Position numbers and translations under genes: made by a program. Of a DNA stretch of 64,000 nt, positions 1 to 8,697 are shown one piece after another. The first letter of the stretch is position 1; every line of letters begins with the position of its first letter. Below the pieces are notes generated by a model. That model was not told the origin of the DNA. It ran no database searches and was given only the letters and a program-made list of their open reading frames with translations. Origin of the DNA: Marinicellulosiphila megalodicopiae. Its GTDB lineage: Bacteria; Pseudomonadota; Gammaproteobacteria; Pseudomonadales; Natronospirillaceae. The stretch is taken from positions 372,001 through 436,000 of the forward strand of contig NZ_AP023087.1 of assembly GCF_045862395.1 (NCBI RefSeq), read 5' to 3'.

Positions 1-2
1 TG

Positions 3-2597
3 GAGGCGCCTGCTAATTCTGCCCCTAGAGCTTTGTTTACTTATTCACAAACCGGTAACAGCTTTACATTTGATGCATCAAGTTCCACTGATTTAGATAT
101 GGATGGATTAACTTATAATTGGAGTTTTGGTGATGGCGGCTTCGATGATGGTGTGATTGCGGTCCATGATTATACAGGTGAGCAAGAATTTAGCGTCACT
201 TTGACAGTGTCTGATGGCGTATTAAGCGGTGTCAAAACCATTAAAGTGTCTACCATTCCAAAATTAATTGGTGATCCTGTCACTGGCGAAGAATTATACA
301 ATGCGCAGTGTTTTGAATGTCATAAAGAGTACGGTATTGGTATTCAAAGTATGTACGAGCCTATTGCCATTAACCGTTATTTAGATGGACTTGATAATTT
401 GTACCACAAAATCAACACCACTATGCCACCGAATCAATCTGAAACTTGCGAAGGGCAATGTACTGCAGATATCGAAGCGTTTATGATGACTTGGGAGCGA
501 GTAGTGACGTCCTACAGCTGTCCAGCTGAAAAACAAGACGCCGTTAAATACGGCCCACGTCAAATGCGTTTATTAACCGTTGAAGAATATGCAAATACAG
601 TTAAAGACTTAATTGGCTATGAAGTAGATCGCTCTAAATTAATTGCTAACTCTAAAATTCATGAATTCAGTAACCATACTAAAACCGAAATCGATTTTAA
701 CCGCTTTAAAGCGTTTGAATCATTGGCTAGCGTGATTGCAGATGATGCTAAGTTAACTGATTTTGTGAATGTAAAAGGTGCAGGTAACTGTATTGCTGGA
801 GGAGATTGCTCTGGTGCCTTTACAGGTGAAGTATTGCCACGCGCGTTTCGTCGTCCAATTACTGCCGCTGAAGAGAATGCATATTTATTAGCGTTTAATA
901 ATCGCGATGCAGGCACAGAAGGTGAGCCAGCAGACAGTATGCATTTAGCGCTTCGTACCATGTTGATGTCGCCTTATTTCTTATATCGATCTGAAGTAGG
1001 GATGAATAAAGCTGAATATGAGGCTTATATAGCCAATGCGCCAACTATGTATAAATCCACATCAACCCCCGTATCTAGACCAATGACAGACTTTGGTGCG
1101 TATCATCCAGGTGGTACTAAAGCCACAACTCAGTTGGAACACAATGTAGATTGGCAGATTATTCAAAACTTTGAAGAAGGCACCTTGGTGAATATTCGCT
1201 TTAAAGGCAATACATCCAATGTTGAAATTAAAGTCGGTACACAAGTGCTTTACAGTGGCCCATCCCCAGAAAACTACAAAACAATGAAGTTCTTAGTTAA
1301 TGGTTTAACGGGTGATCAAACATTTTCTATCAAAGCGCCATATCAAGATGGTAAAGCAAACTATTTAGATAAGTTAGAATTTTCATTAGGTGAAGAGGTT
1401 GAGTTTGTTGTGCCAGATATGGACGACGATGCCTATGCATTAACCCCTTATGAAATGGCAACATTTTTAGCGTATACCTACACAGGCTCAACCCCAGATG
1501 ATGAGTTGCTAGGTGCAGCAAATGAAGGTCTGTTTACTGATGAAGAAGTACAGGCTCAAATAGAGCGTTTACTGGCAACCGATGCATCCAAATCGCATTT
1601 TGGTCAGTTTGCAGCACAATGGCTAACTTCAGATGCGGTGTTAAATGCAGAAAAAGATGAAACATTGTTCCCAACTTATACTGATGCAGTTCGTAAAGCG
1701 ATGGCGCAAGAAGTCCGAGAAATCGTTAAAGATGTGATCTTTGATGATTCGGTGCCGTTTTCAAATTTATACGATTCTAGCTACACCTTTGTAAATAGCA
1801 CATTGGCAGATTTTTATGGCATTGGCGGTGTAACGGGCGATGACTTTGTAAAAATGAATGCCCCCGGTCGCGGTGGTATTACCACAACAGGCGCGTTTTT
1901 AAGTGCTTGGGCATCTCCTACGGAATCTAAACTAATTATTCGTGGTGTGCGTTTGCGTGAACGTTTCTTATGTCAACATTTACCGCCTTTTCCTTCAAAC
2001 ATTGACTTAGGTGTCATTCGTGAAGAGCAAGCAGCCGAAGTAGAACGTGTTAGCGCCCTTAATAATGGCAATATTCGTCAATCTCATTTGGATTACATCA
2101 ACACCGATGTGGAAGAATGTAAATCTTGTCACGAATACATCATTAATCCATTAGGTGTCGGCCTAGAAGATTTTGATGCAGCCGGCTTACCAAGAACCCA
2201 TTATGCAAACGGATTAACCGTTGACTTTGAAGGTTTTGAGCCAGAAAAAGCGACCCATCAATCTGTGTTATATGGCATTGATAATATTTTTGATTACTCA
2301 CAATCTAGATCTTTCCAAGGGGCAGAAAACCTAGGCGAAGTATTAGCCAGTGAAGATGTTACTCGTGCGTGTATGGTTGAAATGAGTTTCAGATACATGA
2401 TGGGCACCGGTCCTGATGAATTTGATCATGACAATCCAAGTGCCATCGTCATGACCGATTCAGAGCGTGAAGATTATGCGTGTACCACTGATGCCATGAT
2501 GGATCAAATGAACACAAATAATGACAATCCAAAAGCGGCGCTTATAGAATTTGGTATTTCAGACATCGTGCGTTTTAGAAAAATCAGAAATCGTTAA
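3..2597 (+). CDS. Secreted PKD + cytochrome-like DUF1587/1595/1592/1588/1585 protein (5' partial)
   Basis: The reading frame is open to the left edge, so the true start lies outside the window; residues are counted from the TTG at 33. A PKD-type fold comes first (about 1-70). It is followed by a haem-binding-like segment with a CFECH motif near residue 93, a DUF1587 block (MRLLTVEEYANTVKDLIG), and DUF1595 (LPRAFRRPIT to MSPYFLYRSEVG). A carbohydrate-binding-like beta insert follows at about 370-450. Next are DUF1592 (LTPYEMATFLAYTYTGS), DUF1588 with a second CKSCH motif, and DUF1585. These blocks are typical of planctomycete-type secreted cytochrome-like proteins, also found in marine gammaproteobacteria. 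The gene is 24 bp upstream of a DUF1552 gene, its usual partner. The biochemical role is not established; redox or polymer-degradation roles are inference. Confidence 0.88.
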   Translation, partial: EAPANSAPRALFTYSQTGNSFTFDASSSTDLDMDGLTYNWSFGDGGFDDGVIAVHDYTGEQEFSVTLTVSDGVLSGVKTIKVSTIPKLIGDPVTGEELYNAQCFECHKEYGIGIQSMYEPIAINRYLDGLDNLYHKINTTMPPNQSETCEGQCTADIEAFMMTWERVVTSYSCPAEKQDAVKYGPRQMRLLTVEEYANTVKDLIGYEVDRSKLIANSKIHEFSNHTKTEIDFNRFKAFESLASVIADDAKLTDFVNVKGAGNCIAGGDCSGAFTGEVLPRAFRRPITAAEENAYLLAFNNRDAGTEGEPADSMHLALRTMLMSPYFLYRSEVGMNKAEYEAYIANAPTMYKSTSTPVSRPMTDFGAYHPGGTKATTQLEHNVDWQIIQNFEEGTLVNIRFKGNTSNVEIKVGTQVLYSGPSPENYKTMKFLVNGLTGDQTFSIKAPYQDGKANYLDKLEFSLGEEVEFVVPDMDDDAYALTPYEMATFLAYTYTGSTPDDELLGAANEGLFTDEEVQAQIERLLATDASKSHFGQFAAQWLTSDAVLNAEKDETLFPTYTDAVRKAMAQEVREIVKDVIFDDSVPFSNLYDSSYTFVNSTLADFYGIGGVTGDDFVKMNAPGRGGITTTGAFLSAWASPTESKLIIRGVRLRERFLCQHLPPFPSNIDLGVIREEQAAEVERVSALNNGNIRQSHLDYINTDVEECKSCHEYIINPLGVGLEDFDAAGLPRTHYANGLTVDFEGFEPEKATHQSVLYGIDNIFDYSQSRSFQGAENLGEVLASEDVTRACMVEMSFRYMMGTGPDEFDHDNPSAIVMTDSEREDYACTTDAMMDQMNTNNDNPKAALIEFGISDIVRFRKIRNR

Positions 2598-2621
2598 TAC
2601 GGCAAATTAAGGTAAATAGAA

Positions 2622-3881
2622 ATGAAAAAATTAAAAACCCCACAAGATGTACAGCGCCGTAATTTTCTAAAAACGGTGGCAAGTTCAGGTATATCAACCG
2701 CTGCATTAAAAGGCAGTGCGTTAGGATTAAGTTTAATGGCAAGTCGAGCAGGCCAAGCTGAAGGCGGCGTAAATGGCATCAAGCGCGTTGTATTTTTCTA
2801 CATTCCAGACGGTGCGCCTCCTGGCACATACACATGGAACAACGGCAGCTTAGGCACAACGTCCAAAGGGCTTGAGCCTGTAAAAGACAGCGTGATTGTA
2901 TTTGATGGCTGTACAACAGGTGGTAACGGCCATGGTGACGGCGGCATTGGTATTTTAGGTGGAGAATACAGCGCAACGGGCAGTGATACCTATGATATTA
3001 AATTAGAAAAACTACTGGGTGCAACTACACCTTTTCCCTCATTACAAATTGGTGTAGAAACCGGTGGTGGCAGCGCAATTACATGGCGTAATTACAATCA
3101 CATTGTGGCCAACGACAACCCGGTTACTGTGTTTGAATCCTTATTTGCCAGTGGCGTAGAAACCGGAGGACCCGCTGAAAAAAGATTCAAATTTGCATTA
3201 GATCATAACAAAGCCGAATTGGCTGAAATCAAAAGCAAACTAGGCGCGTTTGAATTACAAAAACTAGAACAACACCAGGCCCAAATAGAAAAAGTCATCA
3301 GCAACTTTGAAAATGCACAGGTGCCATTACCTGGTTGCGATAATCGTACTCAAGAATTATATAATTGGAATGGCGAAGAAATTGGGCACTTTACAAAAGT
3401 AAACAACATGCAATGTGAAAACGCAGTGGCCGCATTAAAATGCGGATTAACCAACGTAATCTCAATTCAATTAAGCACAAATGGCGCAGGGTTTACCGCA
3501 GATGACGACGTGTTATCAACTTATGGCGATTACCATGGCGCGATACACTCCGGTCAGCCAGCAAGATACGCAGCCTATCGAGCTTTTCTTACGGATCGTT
3601 TTGCGTACTTAATTAAATTACTACGAGACACAGAAGATGAAAATGGCGACAGCTTATTAGATACCACCATCGTCTTACAAGTAAGTTGCATGGGTAACGG
3701 TGATGCACACGATTCCGTAAACGCACCATTTACAATGGCAGGCGGCAAACACATGAACGTAGGTCGCGGCATGACCGTCGCGCATAATTATGATTTGCTG
3801 GATACCATATCAGTTGCACTGGGGGTGGAAGGTCAAGTTCCCCAATATGGAACAGGTGAAGTGGCGAGTATTTTGAAATAA
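2622..3881 (+). CDS. Tat-exported DUF1552 protein
   Basis: The 419-residue product starts with a twin-arginine signal (RRNFLKTVASSG at about 12-23, then a hydrophobic stretch and an alanine-rich cleavage region). It is therefore probably folded in the cytoplasm and exported by Tat. The remainder matches DUF1552, a family seen beside DUF1592/DUF1588 proteins: an early conserved FYIPDGAPPG segment and a late DTTIVLQVSCMGNGDAHD segment. The ATG follows an AAGG ribosome site. It is the last gene of the two-gene unit and is followed by an intrinsic terminator. The two products probably act together outside the cytoplasmic membrane. The substrate is unknown. Confidence 0.88.
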   Translation: MKKLKTPQDVQRRNFLKTVASSGISTAALKGSALGLSLMASRAGQAEGGVNGIKRVVFFYIPDGAPPGTYTWNNGSLGTTSKGLEPVKDSVIVFDGCTTGGNGHGDGGIGILGGEYSATGSDTYDIKLEKLLGATTPFPSLQIGVETGGGSAITWRNYNHIVANDNPVTVFESLFASGVETGGPAEKRFKFALDHNKAELAEIKSKLGAFELQKLEQHQAQIEKVISNFENAQVPLPGCDNRTQELYNWNGEEIGHFTKVNNMQCENAVAALKCGLTNVISIQLSTNGAGFTADDDVLSTYGDYHGAIHSGQPARYAAYRAFLTDRFAYLIKLLRDTEDENGDSLLDTTIVLQVSCMGNGDAHDSVNAPFTMAGGKHMNVGRGMTVAHNYDLLDTISVALGVEGQVPQYGTGEVASILK

Positions 3882-3909
3882 AAGATAGACAGCTATTTTG
3901 TAATGAATA

Positions 3910-3942
3910 AAGACTAAGGTGAAAGCCTTGGTCTTTTTTTTG
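3910..3942 (+). terminator. Intrinsic terminator after the DUF1552 gene
   Basis: The stem AAGAC-T-AAGG pairs with CCTT-G-GTCTT around a six-base loop, with one T-G wobble. A run of eight T follows. It ends the DUF1592/DUF1552 transcription unit. Confidence 0.8.
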
Positions 3943-4119
3943 TTTTAAATTTTGCGATACATTATTGTGAAAAGGTAGGAAGTTTTTACACATGGGTGTG
4001 TACAAGGGACGTGAACAGGACATGGAAGTTTTGCTTGGACAAACTAAAATAAATAATTGATCGTGCCTGTCATCCTTAACAGTTTTGTCGTTGGGGATCT
4101 GAGTCTTTTTTGAAGCTAA

Positions 4120-4167
4120 ACATGAGTGTCTAAATAATTTCTATACATGAGTGTCTAAATAATTTCT
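4120..4167. repeat. 23-bp tandem duplication
   Basis: The unit ACATGAGTGTCTAAATAATT plus TCT occurs at 4120-4142 and again at 4145-4167, with a two-base gap. It lies in the 880-bp gene-poor stretch between the DUF1552 terminator and the HEPN gene. No other function is visible. Confidence 0.85.
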
Positions 4168-4216
4168 GTAAATGTAATGGAGTGGTTACCAGTTTAAAAA
4201 TAATAAAAATTAATAT

Positions 4217-4486
4217 CACCTGTAGGTACCGGATTCATCGGGATGCCAAAGCCGAAGAGCATGCAATCGTTCGGAAAAAACTATCCAAATCAATACAAAA
4301 AACATCACCCAACGGCTTCAATCAACAAAACAATCATTCAATCTCAGCACAAATTTCTAAAAATGCCTGTCTAGTTTTTCATACCTGTAGGTTCGTGATT
4401 CATTACGAAAAAACTAACATCATTTTTACGTCGTCCTCGATATAGAAATTAACCTCACCTGTAGGTTCCGGATTCATTCGGAAAAA
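4217..4486. repeat. Three diverged hairpin repeats (CACCTGTAGG family)
   Basis: Copies at about 4217-4241, 4383-4413 and 4455-4486 share CCTGTAGG followed by a short hairpin with loop GATTCATT (GATTCAT in the first copy). The stem differs in a compensated way: CCG/CGG in copy 1, TTCGT/ACGAA in copy 2, TTCCG/CGGAA in copy 3. Copies 1 and 3 are also followed by related A-rich DNA (TCGGAAAAAAC, ATCCAAATCA). I see no convincing gene here: an 87-codon frame at 4182-4445 runs through the repeats and has no recognisable domain. The rest of 3943-4822 is AT-rich and featureless to me. Confidence 0.6.
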
Positions 4487-4814
4487 ACAATCCAAATCAT
4501 GAAAAAATAAGGCATTGCATATTGTTACCTACAATCAGTGCTGACTGGATATCCAGATTTAGCCAAAAAAATAGTAAATCCAGAAAAAACACAATACCTT
4601 GAAAAATGAAATAGGCCGACAGAAATAGTAGGCAGTTTCTGTACGTCCTCAACTCACTGCATCCCTGCATGTCAAATTTTCTGTATTTGTCTTAAAAAAA
4701 TAGTTGTTTTAGTAATTTTAATTATGCTTGAGCTCATGTATATTGTGACTTTCAAACAAATCGACGGTAACTATTGAAAATGCGAAATGTAGAAAAAATC
4801 CGTCTAATAACATG

Positions 4815-5941
4815 TTAGGAATATGGAGTTTAATTTGCACATTGATGGAGTATTAAAGATTAGCTTCATGCCTCGTGACTATAGTGGTGATGAGACTAAT
4901 ATACGTAATTTAGATATTGAAGCCATTAAACAACTTGCACAATTGTATTCATCAAACAATATTATTTGGGATGAGGTTGAATATAAGTCAACAATAGACT
5001 GGAATAAATTAATTGATGTTATTGAAGAGAGTTATGATGAAAATGGGCGGTTTTATACTGAGATCGACGGAAATATCTACAAAGCCATAGCAATAATTAA
5101 AACAGATGAAGATAGTAGTGAGCTTGCTCCGTTAGAGTTGCCTGTTAAGGTTACTATCACTAATAATGAAAATCCCAATAAAGATATTCTTGCATTTAAG
5201 AAACTACTAATGGATATTTTCCTAATAGCAAATTTGAGTGTTCCTGGTATTTTGGATCTATTTAATGCGCGATTGGAGCTAAATGAAGAAGAGTATAAAT
5301 TACAACTTTCCAATTTTTATTTTCAACACTCGCTCAATGCAGAGTTCGAAAAGACTATTGCATTCCCAACTATAATTCAGGTTCCGCAGGTAAAAGCTTG
5401 GTTTGATAATTTAAATATTGGCTTGCAGATGAAATCGGAACACTCAATTGAACGATCCCTGTTCTCTTTGTTACATATATGCAGAATGGATGCAGGTATC
5501 AGTATGGTTTCATGGATTTTCCATGCATTAGAAGCTATTTATGGAACCAAAGCTGGCAGAGGCTTTAATGACATTAAAGAAAAAGCAGTATTTTTATTAA
5601 CTGTTCCAGTAAATAAACAAAAAGCGTTAAGTAAAAAGCTACGTGAGCTTAATGACTTAAGAAGTTCATTTATTCATGGGGGCTATAAGGTCGCGCATCC
5701 ACTAGATTTTGAGACAGAAGATAGAATTTTTGATTTAACGAATTTTGGAGTTGCATTAATTATTTGTAGTATTCAACAGTTGATATCCAAAAATTGGATA
5801 GAGTTAACTGTTACAGAAGTCTACGGTGGTATAACGCAAGAATATTCCTAACAAGGGTTTTCAAGTCGGACAAATTACAGTTGGCTTTTTGTTCGTGCCT
5901 CACTTATTTTAGCCAACAGCAATTTGCCGCTTAAAACGGCG
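4815..5941 (+). mobile_element. Integron gene cassette carrying the HEPN gene
   Basis: The left boundary reads GTTAGGA (4814-4820), three bases before the ATG. The right boundary is the GTTAGGC at 5941-5947 that closes an attC site. In the excised circle, the TTAGGA at the left end would complete the attC whose R'' box is TCCTAAC (5846-5852). These two boxes are exact reverse complements, as expected for one cassette. The gene fills the cassette, its stop codon lies inside R'', and there is little non-coding DNA. No integrase gene is present in the window. Confidence 0.65.
4823..5851 (+). CDS. HEPN-domain protein (Apea-like), cassette-borne
   Basis: 342 residues, mostly acidic and helical in the second half. 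Near the C-terminus is RSSFIH (R280, H285), the R-x4-H signature of HEPN nucleases, in a context (LNDLRSSFIHGG) typical of Apea-like HEPN domains. HEPN proteins often act as RNases in toxin and phage-defence systems; activity here is inference. The N-terminal half is not recognised. The gene is the sole occupant of an integron cassette and its stop TAA is part of the attC R'' box. No antitoxin partner is visible in the cassette. Confidence 0.75.
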   Translation: MEFNLHIDGVLKISFMPRDYSGDETNIRNLDIEAIKQLAQLYSSNNIIWDEVEYKSTIDWNKLIDVIEESYDENGRFYTEIDGNIYKAIAIIKTDEDSSELAPLELPVKVTITNNENPNKDILAFKKLLMDIFLIANLSVPGILDLFNARLELNEEEYKLQLSNFYFQHSLNAEFEKTIAFPTIIQVPQVKAWFDNLNIGLQMKSEHSIERSLFSLLHICRMDAGISMVSWIFHALEAIYGTKAGRGFNDIKEKAVFLLTVPVNKQKALSKKLRELNDLRSSFIHGGYKVAHPLDFETEDRIFDLTNFGVALIICSIQQLISKNWIELTVTEVYGGITQEYS

Positions 5942-5947
5942 TTAGGC
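5846..5947 (+). other. attC: Integron attC recombination site
   Basis: R'' TCCTAAC (5846-5852) and R' GTTAGGC (5941-5947) flank an L''/L' pair: TTTTCAAGTCGG opposite CCGCTTAAAA, pairing with one unpaired C, the usual extrahelical base. The centre folds into a further hairpin, with AAATT and GTTGGCT on one side matching AGCCAAC and AATTT on the other. The whole site, about 102 bp, is an imperfect palindrome with almost no conserved sequence outside the boxes. That is the hallmark of attC. Confidence 0.8.
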
Positions 5948-5962
5948 ACCCCAAGGGAAAAT

Positions 5963-6640
5963 ATGAAATATCTTTTAGCGATTCTCGGAATACTAGTCGC
6001 ACTAATTGGATCATCGATTTCTTACTGCCTTTTGATAGCTGGTAAATTATCTGGTGGTGAATTTGTTGCGTTTACCCTTGGGCTTATTGTTGTCGGCATA
6101 GCAATTGGCTTGATGTCAGAAATATCGGAACTGTCTATAGCGGGAAATGTAATCAAACTTCGTCAAGTAAAAGCAGAGGCTGAGCAATCAATTGAGGTTT
6201 TAAAAGAGTCTCAAAAGTCCACATTTAAATTTCAGTTGGCGTTATCCAAGAGGCTGCCTGGTGGGTTTAGTGAAAGCGGTGTTTCAAAGGACGCAAGGAT
6301 AGATGATTTTTGGTTTGTGTATTCCGCCATCTCTGATGCAGGACTAGATGTTGAGCTTGCGAACGAAATCTACGAAGCTTCAGACTTTATTGCTCGTGGT
6401 CAAGTTTTTACTATTCAAGATCTAAGTGATGATGTGAGCACTCATATTAGGTCTGCCTACGAAGCTGGTGTCGAATTGCCAAGCAAAAGCCAAATTGCTA
6501 TTTGGGCGATGGACGAAAATTCGGTTAATAAATCAGCAAAACGCCACCGAAAAGAAGTGAGTCAAATGCAATTGCTTATTTTTGAATCACTTGAGGAATA
6601 CGGAAAGCTACTAGAAATAAGGGGCAAGTACTATGCCTAA
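5963..6640 (+). CDS. Small membrane-anchored protein of unknown function, cassette-borne
   Basis: Starting at the ATG at 5963 (AAGGGA ribosome site just upstream) the product has 225 residues. Two N-terminal membrane segments (YLLAILGILVALIGSSISYC; FVAFTLGLIVVGIAIGLMS) are followed by a charged, probably coiled-coil segment (KLRQVKAEAEQSIEVLKES) and a soluble C-terminal domain. An upstream TTG in the same frame lies inside the attC site and is not a likely start. The stop TAA overlaps GCCTAA, the expected R'' box for a cassette that begins TTAGGC. No family recognised. Confidence 0.7.
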   Translation: MKYLLAILGILVALIGSSISYCLLIAGKLSGGEFVAFTLGLIVVGIAIGLMSEISELSIAGNVIKLRQVKAEAEQSIEVLKESQKSTFKFQLALSKRLPGGFSESGVSKDARIDDFWFVYSAISDAGLDVELANEIYEASDFIARGQVFTIQDLSDDVSTHIRSAYEAGVELPSKSQIAIWAMDENSVNKSAKRHRKEVSQMQLLIFESLEEYGKLLEIRGKYYA

Positions 6641-6702
6641 TAAATAAGAATAGATTGCGCGTAGCCGCAACTACTTTGATTTAAATTAACCAATTGTTGG
6701 GT
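6635..6702 (+). other. Possible degraded attC site
   Basis: GCCTAAT (6635-6641) is complementary to the TTAGGC that opens this cassette, and GTTGGGT (6696-6702) fits the GTTRRRY core. A short TTGCG/CGCAA hairpin lies in the middle. L''/L' pairing is poor, so this is either a decayed site or coincidence. Confidence 0.3.
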
Positions 6703-7018
6703 ATTCCAGCATCCTGCTGTCATGCCATTAGTGCATCCATGCGCGTCTACCCCGGTCTTCATTTATAGTGTTTTTCTTTTCTGTGACTTTTTTCTGGGTT
6801 TTGGCTTCCTTCAATTTTTTTCATGTTTAAAATTTGAGAAGCATCCTTACTGTCATACTACTGTTTCTTTTTTTGGGTAATACTCAATTAAATCAGTGTG
6901 ATATAATAATTTTTTTGAAATTAACGTTTCAAATATTTTGTGAGAATGAATATACTGTTTGAAATTAATTAAATTAAAAATGAGCGTTGAAGAAAGTTAA
7001 TTTTTCTACAGCCTCGTT
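6703..7018. other. Intergenic AT-rich DNA
   Basis: About 316 bp without a supported gene. A GTTATGT at 7016-7022 overlaps the first ATG of the next gene and could be a cassette boundary, but I cannot find a matching R'' box. Nothing else is visible. Confidence 0.4.
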
Positions 7019-7456
7019 ATGTGTATTATGATTAAACACTCCTTAGAAATTGGTGCAAGCAAAGAAAAATTATTCAAATTAACTCAAGATTATTCTATAC
7101 GCTTAGATTGGGATCCATTTCCAGAATCATATAAATTCATTAATGGAAGCAAAATTAAAACTGGATTACAGATTGAGGTTTGTGATAAGTCAGGTAGATC
7201 AATGATAGTTGAATATGTTTCTTATAAAACACCTGAAACAGCTTCAATAAAAATGATAGAAGGCCCATGGTATATAAAGAAATTTGCAGGTTCTTGGACT
7301 TTCAAAGAAAAAGGTAATAATACGGTTGTAACATTTAAATATAATATTTTGTGTCACCCCAAAATTTTAACTTTTTTTGTTAATTATTTCTTTCTTCAGC
7401 ATGCTAAGAAAAGGCTGGCCAGTTTAAAGAAATATGCAGAAATTAGCATAAACTAA
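7019..7456 (+). CDS. SRPBCC (START/polyketide-cyclase-like) protein
   Basis: 145 residues matching the SRPBCC helix-grip fold: an N-terminal strand (KHSLEIGASKEKLFKLTQDY), central antiparallel strands (VEYVSYKTPETASIKMIEGP, then FAGSWTFKEKGNNTVVTFKY) and a long C-terminal helix (FLQHAKKRLASLKKYAE). Such proteins bind hydrophobic ligands, but the ligand cannot be predicted. ATG codons at 7019 and 7028 are both possible. The gene shares the strand and the isolated position of the cassette genes before it. SRPBCC proteins occur in cassette arrays. Confidence 0.7.
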   Translation: MCIMIKHSLEIGASKEKLFKLTQDYSIRLDWDPFPESYKFINGSKIKTGLQIEVCDKSGRSMIVEYVSYKTPETASIKMIEGPWYIKKFAGSWTFKEKGNNTVVTFKYNILCHPKILTFFVNYFFLQHAKKRLASLKKYAEISIN

Positions 7457-7909
7457 TAAATTTCTATTAAAATACAAAACAAATTAAAACCGACGCAAAA
7501 CACTCCGCCTTCTTTGTGTTTCGCTTCGCGAAGTGTTAAATCAGTCTGTCTTGGTAGTCCTTCGATACGAAAATAAGATTAATCGATCATTCCTATTCAG
7601 ATAATTTGAAGTTTTTAATTGATTCTGAATTATCTGTCATTACTTTTCCAGATCATATTGTGTATCCGAAATACAAAGTTCTCGGCTCAATTGTTAACAC
7701 AAATAATAATATTCAGTTGTCAGCTGGTATTGCCAATGGGGAACTACTTAACAATTTTAACTTTATTGCGACAATTAAATATATTTATTAGTGTCGTGTT
7801 ATATCTCAAATAGATTTTGTTAAGTTTTAAGAATTTTTATGAGGTATAATTTTTATATCAGAATTTAATTCATCGTAAATCAATAGTTATTTTTTAAATT
7901 GGAGTTTTT
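7457..7909. other. Intergenic region
   Basis: About 450 bp. It holds a hairpin-prone CGCTTCGCGAAG near 7528 and a 61-codon frame starting with TTG at 7606 that has no ribosome site or recognisable domain. It may be a gene remnant, but I do not call a gene. Confidence 0.4.
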
Positions 7910-8443
7910 ATGAGGCCTAGAACGGTTTTCTTGATTGTTTTATTTGTATTTTCGGGTATTTTATCCTGTAGCTGTCCCGGCCCTTATACGTTTAAGATTG
8001 ATGGAGTCAGTATCAGAACAGAACAAATTTCTACGCAGCAATCTTATCTGTCTGGTAGTACTATTAATTTCAGTGATTTGAGTCTAACTATTTATATACA
8101 TCATACTCCAGAGCCATTAGCTTCTACATCATTTATAAATTGGTCGGAATTTTCATTTATTCAGCCTGTTTTGGCAACTTCACAATGTTATACTTATTAC
8201 GATACAGAGCCTTCCGAATCAATTACTAAAATTGAAATTTATTCCAATAGTGATTTTGATGATGAAACACCTCAAGGCACCAACTTAATTGATCGTTTTA
8301 ACTTGTTTTATAATTCAGATCAAATTGCAATATCATTGCTGGGTCCCCCTGAAACAAATAGCACTCATGTTTTTAACTTTAAAGTGTATTTTCAAGATGG
8401 GACTTTTTATGAATTATTTACGGATTCGATTAGTTTTAGTTAA
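7910..8443 (+). CDS. Predicted lipoprotein of unknown function
   Basis: 177 residues beginning with a signal peptide ending FSGILSCSC, a plausible lipobox (ILS-C), so it is probably a lipid-anchored envelope protein. The mature part is beta-rich and serine/threonine-rich with no family I recognise. TTGGAG lies a few bases before the ATG. It is the last plus-strand gene of the accessory stretch. The GC content is very low, like its neighbours. Confidence 0.65.
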   Translation: MRPRTVFLIVLFVFSGILSCSCPGPYTFKIDGVSIRTEQISTQQSYLSGSTINFSDLSLTIYIHHTPEPLASTSFINWSEFSFIQPVLATSQCYTYYDTEPSESITKIEIYSNSDFDDETPQGTNLIDRFNLFYNSDQIAISLLGPPETNSTHVFNFKVYFQDGTFYELFTDSISFS

Positions 8444-8697
8444 TGGTTAGGTTGTTTTTGGAGTCTAGTGTTAATTTTTTGAAGTGATATCTGCGAGCCT
8501 TAAATTTCAAATGTAATATCACGAGTGATCTATAAATTCCTCAATGACTAACTGGGGGATTTTACTTATTCCAATTAACTAATTTGAAGCACAGACTGAA
8601 TTTAAAATTCTAAGCTGATAAATTGAAAAGTAGGGCATTACTCGAAGCCATCGTATTAGCTGGTTCCTTAATGCTCAGAATTAAGCCCCTCTCATAT

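Noticed and set aside
4182..4445. 87-codon open frame upstream of the HEPN gene
   Set aside because: It crosses two copies of a hairpin repeat, has no clear ribosome site and gives a basic low-complexity product without any family resemblance.
7606..7791. 61-codon frame between the SRPBCC and lipoprotein genes
   Set aside because: TTG start with no ribosome site and no domain. At most a remnant of a decayed gene.
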